From: an uncultured Oscillospiraceae bacterium
Lineage (GTDB): Bacteria > Bacillota > Clostridia > Oscillospirales > Oscillospiraceae
DNA: 39,950 nucleotides
NCBI GenBank assembly: GCA_944386975.1
Contig: CALXDC010000096.1
Span: 1 to 39,950 of the forward strand
Direction of reading: 5' to 3'
The position numbers and the translations under genes were made by a program. Positions within the stretch are counted from its first letter, which is position 1; each line of letters starts with the position of its first letter. Below the pieces are notes generated by a model. That model made no database searches, was not told the origin of the DNA, and saw only the letters and a list, made by a program, of their open reading frames with translations. Below, piece by piece: positions 23,053 through 31,700 of this stretch.

Positions 23053-24642
23053 CTATATCTCCCGGGTGGCCTGGGGGAGATAGAGGCACAGGGCGCTGCT
23101 GTCATCCCGGAGTCCCTGACGGTTTCGGCTCTCCGCCATCACCAGACTCACCAGCCGCTGAGGGTCGCTGCCCTCCCACCCCGCCAGCAGGTTCTGAAGC
23201 CAGTCGTCCTCCGCCGGGTCCACCACCCCGTCGCTGACCATCAGCAGGAAGCTCTCCGCCTCCACCGGGAAGCGGAGAGGGGCGGGCACCGTCTGGACCT
23301 CCTGAAGCCCCGCCGGCAGGGCGGAGCCGGTGAGGCGGCGGACGATGCCGTGGCGCTTGATATAGGTGGGGGCCGCCCCGTATTTCCATAGCGCCGCCTG
23401 CCGCTGCCGCCGGTCCAGCACCAGCAGATCAATGGTGGAGAAGCTGCCGGTATCGTCGCTTTTCAGGGACAGGGCCGCGTTGATGGTCTTGAGGGCCGGC
23501 TCCGGCTCCACTCCCGCCCGGAGAAACTGCTCCAGAAGCCGGGCGGTGTTGGCGGACTCCCGATGGGCCTCCTCCCCGCTGCCCATGCCGTCGCTGATGA
23601 GCAGGCACAGGCTGCCCCCGTCGGTCTCGAAGTGGGAAATGGTGTCGCCGCACACCGTCTCCCCCTCCTTGGGCCGCCAGGCGCCCCCCACCCGGCAGGG
23701 ACAGCCCCCGGCAAAGGCGGGCACCGCCTGCTCCAGCTGCTGGGCGGCCTGTCCCAGAAACTCCGACAGCTGGACATACTGCCCCCGGGACCGCTGGCGC
23801 TCCGACTCCAGGCGGCGGCTGTACTGCCGCCGTAGCAGCAGGGCGGTGAGCTCCTGGTTCACCGCCCCTAAAAACTTGGGGAAGTGAAGGCACCGGTCCC
23901 GGAAGTGACCGGGATAGTCCTCCGCCAGGGATTTTCCCCGGCGGAGCATGGCGGGGGTGGCATCGTTGAGGGCGTTGAAGGTGTCGATGTAGTCCCGCTC
24001 CCAGCAGGGAAGACACTGCTTGCAGCTCCGGCACACCTGCTCCGCCGCCCGGTCGAAGATGACGGCGGGGTTCTCGTCGTTGCGGGGAGCGGGGGCCTTG
24101 GAGAAGCTGTTATAGAGGTCCCGGAAGGCAGCCGCCGACAGCTCCAGCCGCCGCCGGAGGGCCTGGAGGGCGGTGTCCGCCCCCTCCCTTCGCCGCCGTG
24201 CCATGAGACAGAGGTAGTGGGTAGCCAGGGCCACCAGCAGAAGATAGGTGGCGTAGCCCAGCAGGCGGACGGCGGTGAGCCCCGCCTGGAGAAGATAGGC
24301 CAGCTCCACCGCGGCGGTAACGGCGGCGGCCGCCGCCGGGCGAAAGACCTCGCTGCGGAGGTATTTGGTGTCCCGGAAGGCGGAGAAAACGGCGTAGAGC
24401 AGCACCAGGATTCCGCAGTGGCGGAGACCCGCGGTAAAATCCATCACCGGCAGGGCCAGGGCCACAGAGCCGCACAGGGCCGCCAGCATGGCCCCCCGGT
24501 CCGGACAGGCGCACACCAGAGCCACAGCCAAAGGCGCCCGCTCCTCCAGCAGCAGCGCCGTAGAAAGGCCTCCCGCCGCCGCGTAGACGCCCAGCCGCCG
24601 CAGGGGCGAGAGGTTCTGGAGGGTGGGAATATGGAGCTTCAT
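23053..24642 (-). CDS. spoIIE: SpoIIE family PP2C-type phosphatase (short form)
   Basis: SpoIIE dephosphorylates the anti-anti-sigma factor SpoIIAA in the forespore and activates sigma F. The 529-aa protein has an N-terminal hydrophobic region (about residues 15-165, perhaps five to six membrane passes), a central helical regulatory part with the cysteine cluster CRSCKQCLPCW (about 208-218), and a C-terminal PP2C domain (about 330-529) with metal-binding motifs CGDTISH, LLISDGMGSGEEA, LLMVSDGVVD and LRDDSSALCLYL. Bacillus SpoIIE is about 827 aa with ten membrane passes, so the membrane domain here is roughly half size. The ATG at 24642 has AAGGGGG upstream. It suggests a spore-forming lineage. 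Confidence 0.9.
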   Translation of the reverse strand: MKLHIPTLQNLSPLRRLGVYAAAGGLSTALLLEERAPLAVALVCACPDRGAMLAALCGSVALALPVMDFTAGLRHCGILVLLYAVFSAFRDTKYLRSEVFRPAAAAAVTAAVELAYLLQAGLTAVRLLGYATYLLLVALATHYLCLMARRRREGADTALQALRRRLELSAAAFRDLYNSFSKAPAPRNDENPAVIFDRAAEQVCRSCKQCLPCWERDYIDTFNALNDATPAMLRRGKSLAEDYPGHFRDRCLHFPKFLGAVNQELTALLLRRQYSRRLESERQRSRGQYVQLSEFLGQAAQQLEQAVPAFAGGCPCRVGGAWRPKEGETVCGDTISHFETDGGSLCLLISDGMGSGEEAHRESANTARLLEQFLRAGVEPEPALKTINAALSLKSDDTGSFSTIDLLVLDRRQRQAALWKYGAAPTYIKRHGIVRRLTGSALPAGLQEVQTVPAPLRFPVEAESFLLMVSDGVVDPAEDDWLQNLLAGWEGSDPQRLVSLVMAESRNRQGLRDDSSALCLYLPQATREI

Positions 24643-24749
24643 TGGGATGGTCCCCCTTGTCTCGTTGGTATGGGGGTATTCTACAGGGGGAAATATGAGG
24701 TTTCTGTCGGGAAAAGCCCCGGCCGCCGGAAAGGTAGTCCAAAGCGCGC

Positions 24750-24785
24750 AAAACGGGCAGAGGCGCTCTCATCTCCTCTGCCCGT
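24750..24785 (-). terminator. Terminator after comF
   Basis: On the minus strand ACGGGCAGAGG pairs with CCTCTGCCCGT and is followed by TTT, before spoIIE begins. Confidence 0.8.
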
Positions 24786-24791
24786 CCGGCG

Positions 24792-25466
24792 TTATGGCTT
24801 CTTGTTTTTCTCCCTGGGCGCTGCGGCGGCGCAGCAGACCACACCGGCTGCCCCGGCCCGCCGGAGGACGTCGGCGCAGGCGGCCAGGGTACTGCCGGTG
24901 GTCACCACGTCGTCCACCAGGAGCCACCGCTTTCCTGCGATCTCCGCGCCGTCCAGCGCCCGGTAGGCCCCCAGCACATTGGCCCGCCGCTCCTCCGGGG
25001 CGCTGAGAGAGGACTGGGCTCTGGTATGGCGGACCTTTACCAGGGTGGGAACCTCCTCCGTATCCCAGGAAGCGGCCACGGCGCGGGCCAGCAGCTGCGC
25101 CTGATCAAACCCCCGCCGCCGCAGCCGCCTGGCGCTGACGGGCACGAAGGTCACCGCGTCGAACTCCCCGGCCAGGTGCTCTGCCGCCGCCTGGGCCATG
25201 TGGGCCGCCAGAATGGGGACCGGGGCCCTGCTGCCCTGAAACTTCATGCGCAAAACAGCCTCCCGGACACTGTCCTCATAGTAGAGGGCGGCGGCACATT
25301 TGCCGTAGGGTCCCCGGAGAAGGACCTGATGCTCCTCCCGCTCCGGCAGCCCCTTTGCGCACCGGGGACAGAGCGTAACGGCGCTGCTGTCCACCAGGGC
25401 GCCGCACAGGGCGCACCGGGGCGGAAACAACAGGTCCAGCAGCACATCCCGGATCCTGTGCTCCAT
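24792..25466 (-). CDS. comF: ComF family phosphoribosyltransferase-like protein
   Basis: ComF proteins are needed for uptake of single-stranded DNA in competent bacteria. The 224-aa product has an N-terminal zinc finger with two CxxC pairs (CALCGAL and LCPRCAKG), the linker FQGSRA, the family motif VPVSARRLRRRGFDQAQLLA and a PRPP-binding loop LLVDDVVTTGSTLAAC typical of type I phosphoribosyltransferases. GAGGTG lies upstream of the ATG at 25466. It is 12 nt downstream of the XRE regulator and so is probably in that operon. With the ComM-like ATPase nearby and cinA further off, competence-related genes are present, but DNA-uptake machinery is not in this window. Confidence 0.93.
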   Translation of the reverse strand: MEHRIRDVLLDLLFPPRCALCGALVDSSAVTLCPRCAKGLPEREEHQVLLRGPYGKCAAALYYEDSVREAVLRMKFQGSRAPVPILAAHMAQAAAEHLAGEFDAVTFVPVSARRLRRRGFDQAQLLARAVAASWDTEEVPTLVKVRHTRAQSSLSAPEERRANVLGAYRALDGAEIAGKRWLLVDDVVTTGSTLAACADVLRRAGAAGVVCCAAAAPREKNKKP

Positions 25467-25478
25467 CCGTCCGTCACC

Positions 25479-25712
25479 TCACCGCCGCTTTTTTCTGGGA
25501 TAGGAGCGCTTCTCATCCGTCAGGCCCAGAAGATAGTCCACGCTGGTCTGATAGTACTCCGCCAGCTGAATCAGCTGGGCGGGTGAAAACTCGCTGACGC
25601 CGTTTTCATAGGCCCCGTACGAGGTCCGGCTGGTGTGCAGAATCTCCGCCACCTGCTTCTGGGTCAGATCGTGGTCCTCCCGCAGATCCCGGATGTTCTG
25701 ATAGACGGCCAT
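25479..25712 (-). CDS. XRE-family HTH regulator (77 aa)
   Basis: A compact Cro/C1-type DNA-binding protein: MAVYQNIRDLREDHDLTQKQVAEIL, helix-turn-helix core SRTSYGAYENGV and C-terminal EYYQTSVDYLLGLTD, ending in a basic tail (YPRKKRR). There is no separate effector domain. GGAGG precedes the ATG at 25712; the frame extends to 25757 but would overlap the promoter. Its promoter carries an 11-bp perfect inverted repeat (25743-25779) that fits autoregulation. comF follows 12 nt later. Confidence 0.9.
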   Translation of the reverse strand: MAVYQNIRDLREDHDLTQKQVAEILHTSRTSYGAYENGVSEFSPAQLIQLAEYYQTSVDYLLGLTDEKRSYPRKKRR

Positions 25713-25731
25713 GGCGCTCACCTCCATAGCC

Positions 25732-25761
25732 AGTATAAATGTCAGAAATCCTGGCATGCAA
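25732..25761 (-). promoter_or_regulatory. Candidate promoter of the xre-comF operon
   Basis: On the minus strand TTGCAT (25756-25761) and TATACT (25732-25737) are 18 nt apart, with the transcript starting close to the ribosome-binding site. Confidence 0.6.
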
Positions 25762-25779
25762 AAAATGTCAGGATTTCTG
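25743..25779. promoter_or_regulatory. Inverted-repeat operator over the xre promoter
   Basis: CAGAAATCCTG (25743-25753) and CAGGATTTCTG (25769-25779) are perfect inverted repeats with a 15-nt spacer. One arm lies between -35 and -10, the other just upstream of -35. Centre-to-centre distance is 26 bp. TGTCA flanks the outer and inner sides. Confidence 0.65.
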
Positions 25780-25856
25780 TCATATTTCGACGCATCCTGG
25801 GGAACAGCGGCGCCAAGGGCCGCTGGGTGTGTGAGCCGAACGCCTTTTCAAATTGG

Positions 25857-25897
25857 AAAAAAATCACCCGCCGTGCTGCATCGGACAGCGCGGCGGG
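25857..25897 (-). terminator. Terminator of the rpsF-ssb-rpsR operon
   Basis: On the minus strand a GC-rich stem (CCCGCCGCGCTG with CAGCACGGCGGG, 25867-25897) is followed by T7 after a short AT stretch. Confidence 0.85.
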
Positions 25898-25907
25898 CGG
25901 TTTTCAC

Positions 25908-26159
25908 TTACTCGGTGACGTAGGGCAGCAGGGCAAGCTGGCGGGCCCGCTTGATGGCCTCGGTCAGCTGGCGCTGATGCATGGCGCAGGTGCCGGTGGT
26001 CCGGCGGGGCAGGATCTTGGAGCGCTCGGAAATGAACCGGCGCAGCTTGGCGGCATCCTTGTAATCAATGTGATCACACTTGTCCACGCAGAACTGGCAA
26101 ACCTTCTTGCGCTTGCGGTTCATGGGACGAGCAGGTCTGTTTTCACGTTCCATAGCCAT
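25908..26159 (-). CDS. rpsR: 30S ribosomal protein S18
   Basis: S18 binds S6 and 16S rRNA in the small-subunit platform. The 83-aa product has the conserved core ([48 protein letters not shown]) and the zinc-binding C+ variant cysteines near the N terminus (Cys21 and Cys24 in VCQFC, plus Cys28). AGGAGG precedes the ATG at 26159. It is the last gene of the universal rpsF-ssb-rpsR order. Confidence 0.97.
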   Translation of the reverse strand: MAMERENRPARPMNRKRKKVCQFCVDKCDHIDYKDAAKLRRFISERSKILPRRTTGTCAMHQRQLTEAIKRARQLALLPYVTE

Positions 26160-26183
26160 GGTGGTATCCTCCTATCAGATTTT

Positions 26184-26657
26184 TTAGAACGGCAGCTCGC
26201 CGTCCTGGCTGTCCAGCTCGGCGAAGCCGGAGGGCTCGCCGGCCGGCGCGCCGTAGCCGCCGGAGGGAGCCTGGTTGAACGAGGACGCGGGGACCCCGTA
26301 GGCCGGCGGCGCATCATAGCCGCCGGGCGCGCTGTCGCGCTTGCTGTCGCCGAAATAGACGTTGTCGGCCTGAACCTCCGCGCTGCGGCGGTTGTTGCCC
26401 TCCCGGTCCTTCCAGTCCCGAATCTGCAGCCGGCCCTCCACCACGGCCATGCGGCCCTTGGTGAAGTACTTGCTGACAAACTCCGCGGTCTGACGCCAGG
26501 CGACAATGTCGATGAAGTCGGTCTCCTTCTCGCCGCCCTGACTCTTGAAGTCACGGTCGACGGCCAGGGAAAAGGACGTGACGGCAATGCCGTTCTGGGT
26601 CCGCCGCAGCTCCGGGTCCCGGGTCAGGCGGCCCATGAGAATGATGCGGTTGAGCAT
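26184..26657 (-). CDS. ssb: Single-stranded DNA-binding protein
   Basis: SSB coats single-stranded DNA in replication, repair and recombination. The 157-aa product has an N-terminal OB fold (LNRIILMGRLTRDPELRRTQNG ... FIDIVAWRQTAEFVSKYFTKGR, to about residue 105), a flexible Gly/Pro/Tyr-rich linker and the acidic tip DGELPF that recruits partner proteins. It starts 16 nt after rpsF and ends 24 nt before rpsR. Confidence 0.97.
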   Translation of the reverse strand: MLNRIILMGRLTRDPELRRTQNGIAVTSFSLAVDRDFKSQGGEKETDFIDIVAWRQTAEFVSKYFTKGRMAVVEGRLQIRDWKDREGNNRRSAEVQADNVYFGDSKRDSAPGGYDAPPAYGVPASSFNQAPSGGYGAPAGEPSGFAELDSQDGELPF

Positions 26658-26673
26658 AGTCCCGACCCCCCGA

Positions 26674-26970
26674 TTACACGTCCTTGCAGACGATCAGGGA
26701 ACGCAGGATGCCGTCGGTAATACCCAGGATACGGTCCAGCTCCTTGGGGAAGGACGGCTGGCTGGTGAAGGACATGAGGACGTAGTAGCCCTCGGTCTTG
26801 TAGTCGATGGCGTAGGCCAGCTTGCGCTTGCCCCACTCCTCAACCTCAACAGCGGACCCGTTCTGCTCAGCCAAGGTCTTGAACTTCTCCACCGTGGCGG
26901 CGATGCTCTCCTCGCCCATGGCGGGATCGATGATATAGACGACCTCGTAGTTAGCGGATACTTTAGCCAT
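26674..26970 (-). CDS. rpsF: 30S ribosomal protein S6
   Basis: S6 forms a heterodimer with S18 on the 30S subunit. The 98-aa product starts MAKVSANYEVVYIIDP, contains VEEWGKRKLAYAIDYKTEGYYVL, and ends with the RILGITDGILRSLIV segment. AGGAGG lies 9 nt before the ATG at 26970; the open frame to 27042 is part of the leader. First gene of the rpsF-ssb-rpsR operon, downstream of a near-consensus promoter and a GC-rich leader hairpin. Confidence 0.96.
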   Translation of the reverse strand: MAKVSANYEVVYIIDPAMGEESIAATVEKFKTLAEQNGSAVEVEEWGKRKLAYAIDYKTEGYYVLMSFTSQPSFPKELDRILGITDGILRSLIVCKDV

Positions 26971-27000
26971 GTTGTTGCACCTCCTTTTGGACTGATGGCC

Positions 27001-27016
27001 CCCGGCCCCTGCCGGG
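27001..27016 (-). promoter_or_regulatory. Leader hairpin of the rpsF operon
   Basis: CCCGGC and GCCGGG form a 6-bp stem with a 4-nt loop in the roughly 80-nt rpsF leader. rpsF leaders of many bacteria bind the S6:S18 dimer for feedback control; this stem is at the right place, but the known motif was not matched in detail. Confidence 0.4.
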
Positions 27017-27050
27017 AGCAAGGATTTTGCCTGCACACGCAAGCCATATT

Positions 27051-27078
27051 ATTATATAAAATTTCAGCCGATTGTCAA
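27051..27078 (-). promoter_or_regulatory. Strong promoter of the rpsF-ssb-rpsR operon
   Basis: On the minus strand a perfect TTGACA (27073-27078; reads TGTCAA on +) and a perfect TATAAT (27051-27056) are 16 nt apart in AT-rich DNA. Confidence 0.85.
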
Positions 27079-27140
27079 GGACTTTTTTCGAATTTTGGGA
27101 AATTTTTCTTCCAATCCGGCGTTTTTTGCCGCCGCCGAAC

Positions 27141-28658
27141 TCATCCCCGGAGGAGGTCCGTATTCCGGTACTGCACCGCCTCCGCCACGTGGACGGCAGA
27201 GACGGTCTCCGCCCCGTCCAGATCGGCGATGGTCCGGGCCACCCGCAAAATCCGGTCATGGCTGCGGGCGGTGAGGCCCATGCGCCGGAAGGCCCCCTGG
27301 AGGACCCGCTCTCCCGCCTCGTCCAGCCGGCAGAACCGGCCCACCTGGGCGGGGGACATGTGGGCGTTGCAGGCGGTGTCCGTGCCCTGAAACCGGGCGG
27401 TCTGGAGGGCCCGTGCGGCGTTCACCCGGGCCCTGATCACAGCGGAGGACTCCGGCGTCTCCCGCCGGCGCATGGCCTCAAACTCCACCGAGGGCACCTG
27501 GACGTGGAGGTCGATGCGGTCCAGAAGGGGCCCGGAGATCCGGGAGACGTACCGCTCCACCTGCTGCTCCGTACACCGGCAGCGGCCGGAGGGGTGGCCG
27601 TACCAGCCGCAGCGGCAGGGGTTCATGGCGCACACCAGCTGGAAGCGGCTGGGCAGGGTGACGGATCCGGCGGCCCGGGTGATGGTCACCTCCCCGTCCT
27701 CCATGGGCTGGCGCAGCACCTCCAGGGCGTCCTTCTGAAACTCCGGCAGCTCGTCCAAAAACAGCACCCCGTTGTGGGCCAGGGAAATCTCCCCGGGCCG
27801 GGGGCTGCTGCCGCCTCCCGCCATGGCCACGGCGGAGAGGGTGTGGTGAGGGCTTCGGAAGGGGCGGTGGGTGAGAAGAGGGCGGCGGCTGTCGGTGAGC
27901 CCTGCCACGGACCAGATCTCCGTGGCCTCCAGGGCCTCCCGGCGGCTCATATCTGGCAGGATGGAGGGAAGCCTTCTGGCCAGCATGCTCTTTCCCGCCC
28001 CCGGGGAGCCGATGAGGAGGATGTTGTGGCCTCCGGCGGCGGCGATCTCCATGGCCCGCTTCACGTTCTCCTGGCCCATCACGTCGGCAAAGTCCGGCCC
28101 CGCCTCCTCCCCCGGCTCCATCTGCCAGGGGGCCGCCGGGGCAATGGCCTCCTCTCCCCGGAGGTGGCGGAGGAGCTGGGCGGCGTCGGAGACGGGATAG
28201 ACTGCGAGACCCTGGGCCAGCGTGGCCTCGGCGGCGTTTTCCGCCGGGACAAACAGCTGCCGCACCCCCAGCCGCGCCGCCGCCATGGCCATGGGCAATG
28301 TGCCGTTTACCGGCCGCAGGGCCCCGGTAAGGGACAGCTCCCCCAGAAAGGCGGCGTCCCCCGGCAGGGACGGAATATCCTCCTGGGCCGCCAGGATCCC
28401 CAGAAAAATGGGCAGGTCGTAGACGGTACCCTCCTTTTTCAAAGCCGCCGGGGCCAGATTCACCGTAATGCGGCTGACGGGAAATTTGGCCCCGCAGACC
28501 TTGACGGCGGAGCGGACCCGCTCCCGGGATTCCCGGACCGCCGCGTCGGGCAGGCCCACCACGTCGAAGGCGGGAAGGCCCCCGCTGAGGGCGCACTCCA
28601 CCGTAACCTCATAGCCGGTGACGCCGGTGAGGCCCAGAGACCGGATGGTGGTAACCAT
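27141..28658 (-). CDS. comM: YifB/ComM family Mg-chelatase-like AAA+ ATPase
   Basis: The 505-aa protein has the N-terminal ChlI-type domain (GLPAFDVVGLPDAAVRESRERV, about residues 25-150), an AAA+ core with Walker A IGSPGAGKSMLARRLP (about 215), Walker B LFLDELPEF, sensor region PCRCGWYGHP, and a C-terminal Mg-chelatase domain (FRRMGLTARSHDRILRVARTIADL). ComM is a hexameric helicase that promotes branch migration during natural transformation in Gram-negatives; the Firmicutes role is less studied. AAGGAGG precedes the ATG at 28658. Divergent or separate from the rpsF promoter just downstream of its stop. Confidence 0.93.
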   Translation of the reverse strand: MVTTIRSLGLTGVTGYEVTVECALSGGLPAFDVVGLPDAAVRESRERVRSAVKVCGAKFPVSRITVNLAPAALKKEGTVYDLPIFLGILAAQEDIPSLPGDAAFLGELSLTGALRPVNGTLPMAMAAARLGVRQLFVPAENAAEATLAQGLAVYPVSDAAQLLRHLRGEEAIAPAAPWQMEPGEEAGPDFADVMGQENVKRAMEIAAAGGHNILLIGSPGAGKSMLARRLPSILPDMSRREALEATEIWSVAGLTDSRRPLLTHRPFRSPHHTLSAVAMAGGGSSPRPGEISLAHNGVLFLDELPEFQKDALEVLRQPMEDGEVTITRAAGSVTLPSRFQLVCAMNPCRCGWYGHPSGRCRCTEQQVERYVSRISGPLLDRIDLHVQVPSVEFEAMRRRETPESSAVIRARVNAARALQTARFQGTDTACNAHMSPAQVGRFCRLDEAGERVLQGAFRRMGLTARSHDRILRVARTIADLDGAETVSAVHVAEAVQYRNTDLLRG

Positions 28659-28705
28659 AGACAGCGCCTCCTTTTTTCTCGGATTTTGTCGAATGGAAGA
28701 AAACT

Positions 28706-28749
28706 AAAAAGGCGCGGGCCGCTCCGGGAAAAGGGGAACAGCCCGCGCC
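28706..28749 (-). terminator. Terminator of the NAGPA-SLH gene
   Basis: On the minus strand GGCGCGGGC and GCCCGCGCC pair around a 21-nt loop and are followed by T5. Confidence 0.85.
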
Positions 28750-28764
28750 GCGGGGGAAAGGCAA

Positions 28765-31700
28765 TCAGCCCATGAAGTACAGAACCTTACAGGCCTGGCC
28801 CCGGGTCATGGGACCGTTGGGGTTGAGGCGGCCGTCGTCGGTGCCGGAGAGGACGCCCTGGGCGTACATGGTCTCCACATAGGGCAGGGCCCAGTCGGGC
28901 ACGTCGCCGCTGTCGCTGAAGGAGGAGATGTCGGTGGTGGCGTAGCCCCGCTCCTGGAGGCGGCCCAGCATGGTGATGGCCTGGGCCCGGGTGATGGTGC
29001 TCTTGGCGTCGAAGGTGACGGTGCCGTCGGTGTGGCCGGTGCCCTGCATGACCCCCAGGACATACATGGCCTTGGCGGCGTTCAGGGCCCACTCGTCAAT
29101 GGAGGCGAGGTCCGCGAAGGGCACCTGGGCGGAGGCGTAGTCCTCGGCGTTGAGACCCAGCCAGCGGGTGAGCATCACTGCAAACTCCGCCCGGGTCATC
29201 TGCTTGTCGGGCTTGGCAGTGTAGCCGCCGTTCTCCTCAAAGCCGGTGATGATCCCCTCCTGGTAGAAGTAATTGATGGGACCGCTGGCCCAGTGGGCAG
29301 AGCCGCTGGAGAGGGTCAGATCGGTGAAGGGGGAGGCAGCGGCGGTGCCGATATCCCAGGAGAGGCTGGCCATATTGCCGCTGACGTCCCGGGCGGTGAG
29401 GGTGATCCGGTGGGCCTTGCCGTCGGCGTAGGCGGCGGAGAGGTCCGCGGAGAGAACGCCGGTGGCGGGATCCAGAGAGAAGGCCATGGCCTTCCGGTCA
29501 CAGGTGAGGGTGATCTGCTCCGCCGGGAGATAGCCGTCCACCCCGTCGGTAACGGTGGCGGTAAGGCTGCTGCCGGAGAGCTGTCCGGTGAGCTCCGGCA
29601 CGGTGTTGTCCACCACATCACCGTTGGAGGCCACCAGCTGATCCAGATAGATGGTGCCGGAGGCGACGGGGGCTGCCGCCGTGCCGGCGGTGATGGTGAG
29701 GGCGGCCAGGGTGGTGCAGCCCGCAGGCAGCTTCACCGATATCTGCTTCCACCCGGTGAAGTCCAGGGTGGCCAGAGCGGTGACGGCGCCGGTGCCGTCA
29801 TAGAGGGACAACACATTGCCGCTGCCGTCGCCATAGACCCACAGATTCAGGCGGTCGTAGCCCTCGGGAATGGTGAGACCCAGCTGGAGACCGGCTCCGC
29901 TGTCCCCCAGGGTGTAGGCCACCTGGAGGGAGGCCTTGCCCATGCGGACCTTGTCGCCGGTGTGCTTGGCGGCGGTGACGCCCAGGCCGGTGTAGCCGCT
30001 GACGTCGCCCTCAAAGTTCTCCAGGAGGGAGGGACCCCGACCCACGATGGTAACGGGGATGGTGGCGGTGAGATTCCCCTTGGTCACGGTGATGGCGCCG
30101 GTGCCGGGGAGCTGGGAGGCGGTAAAGACGCCCTTCTCATCCACGGTTCCCACACCGCCGGAAACAGTCCAGGTGTAGGTGGCCACGTCGGAGGCGATGG
30201 GCAGATGCTTATAGGTGGCGGAGGCGGAGAGGCTGACGGAGGTCCCGGCATTCAGCGTCAGGGAGGAGGCAACCTGACTGCCGCTATAGATCTGCATGGC
30301 GTCGGGCGTGTCGATGATCTGGAGGGTCAGCGTCCCGGTGCGGCCCTCCGCCGTGCCGGTGATGGTAACGGTTCCCGCCTTATCCGGCGCGGTGAACGCC
30401 GTGCCGTTGACCGTGCCGTCGGAGGCGGTGAGGGTCACCTCACCGGCCATGGGGATATAGTTGGTATCCAACAGGGCGGCGGTGAGTTCCACCGTGCTGC
30501 CCGCCAGAACATAGCGATTGTCGGCGTTGAGATACACGGAGCCGGCCCGGCCGGTGGAGGTCCCGTCGGCCACCAGGAGCAGATGACTGGTCACCTTCCG
30601 CTGACTGCCGTCGGAGGGCTGGTTGAGGAGGGTGGCGCTGGTGCTGTCGGGCATGGTGGTGACGGCGGTCGTGGAGCCGCCGCCGTCCAGACACACGGCG
30701 TTGACGCAGCCCAACTCCGCCATCCGCTTGGCCAGCGTCTTCTGGGAGAGGCCCACGGAGTAGCCCTTCTGCCGGCCGTCCATGGTGTAGAAGATCACAG
30801 TCCCATCCGCGGTGACGCCCACAGCGGTGCGGGGCGCGTTGGTACTGTCCAGATTGGCGGTCTGCACCGTGCCGTCCTTCACCAGGGGGTACAGGGCCCC
30901 CACCGCCTCCACCACCTCATTCCACTGGGCGTCCTGGGCGGTGACGGTGAGGCCGAAGATATCCCCGGCCTTCATATTCCGCAGGTAGTTGAGCTCCCAC
31001 TCCGCCGCCTTGCCGTTGACGGAGAGGACCATCTGTCCGGGCTGGATGTCGGTGGAGCCGCCGGTGGTCTCCCGGACTTCCAGCACCTCATAGTAGCAGG
31101 TCTGACCGATCACCGGCTCAGGCTGGGGCGTTACCCCGGTGGTCTGGTCGGCCACCGGCCGCAAAATCACATCCACGCCGGGATCGGTGGTGCCGGTGTT
31201 GTGGGCCGCTTTGAAATCGTAGGTATAGACGTAGATGCCGCCGTAGCTGCTGCGGGCCTTGTTGACGGCGGCGATGTAGAAGCTGCCCTCCCCGTTGATG
31301 CTGCCCTTCAGGGACAGGTAGGGCATCCCGATGACGGCGGAGCCGTCGGCCTTGAAGCCCACGGCGTAATTGGTGCCGCAGGAGCTGTAGAGCCGCCCCC
31401 CGGATACCAGGATGCCGGTGGGCACGCCGTTGGAGTCAAAGAAGTCCCCGTTGACACCGGCCACCACCCGGTAGCCCTGGCTCTCCAGCTGCTGGGCGGC
31501 GGAGAGGGTGGTGTCTCTGCCGGTGACGCTGCCGTTGAAAGCGGCCACAGGCGTTACGGCCTGGTTGGGGGTATAGGTCACATAGGCCTCCCGGCGCAGA
31601 TCGCTGCCGGTCCAGTAAATCTCATGGTACAAGGTTGTGCCCTCGTTGAGGGCGGTATCCAGCACCTGCAGCTGCTCGCCGCAGACGTCCGCCGCCAGAG

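Noticed and set aside
24643-24740. Spo0A box before spoIIE
   Set aside because: Only a partial match (TGTCGGG) to TGTCGAA was seen, and no clear promoter with the spacing known from Bacillus.
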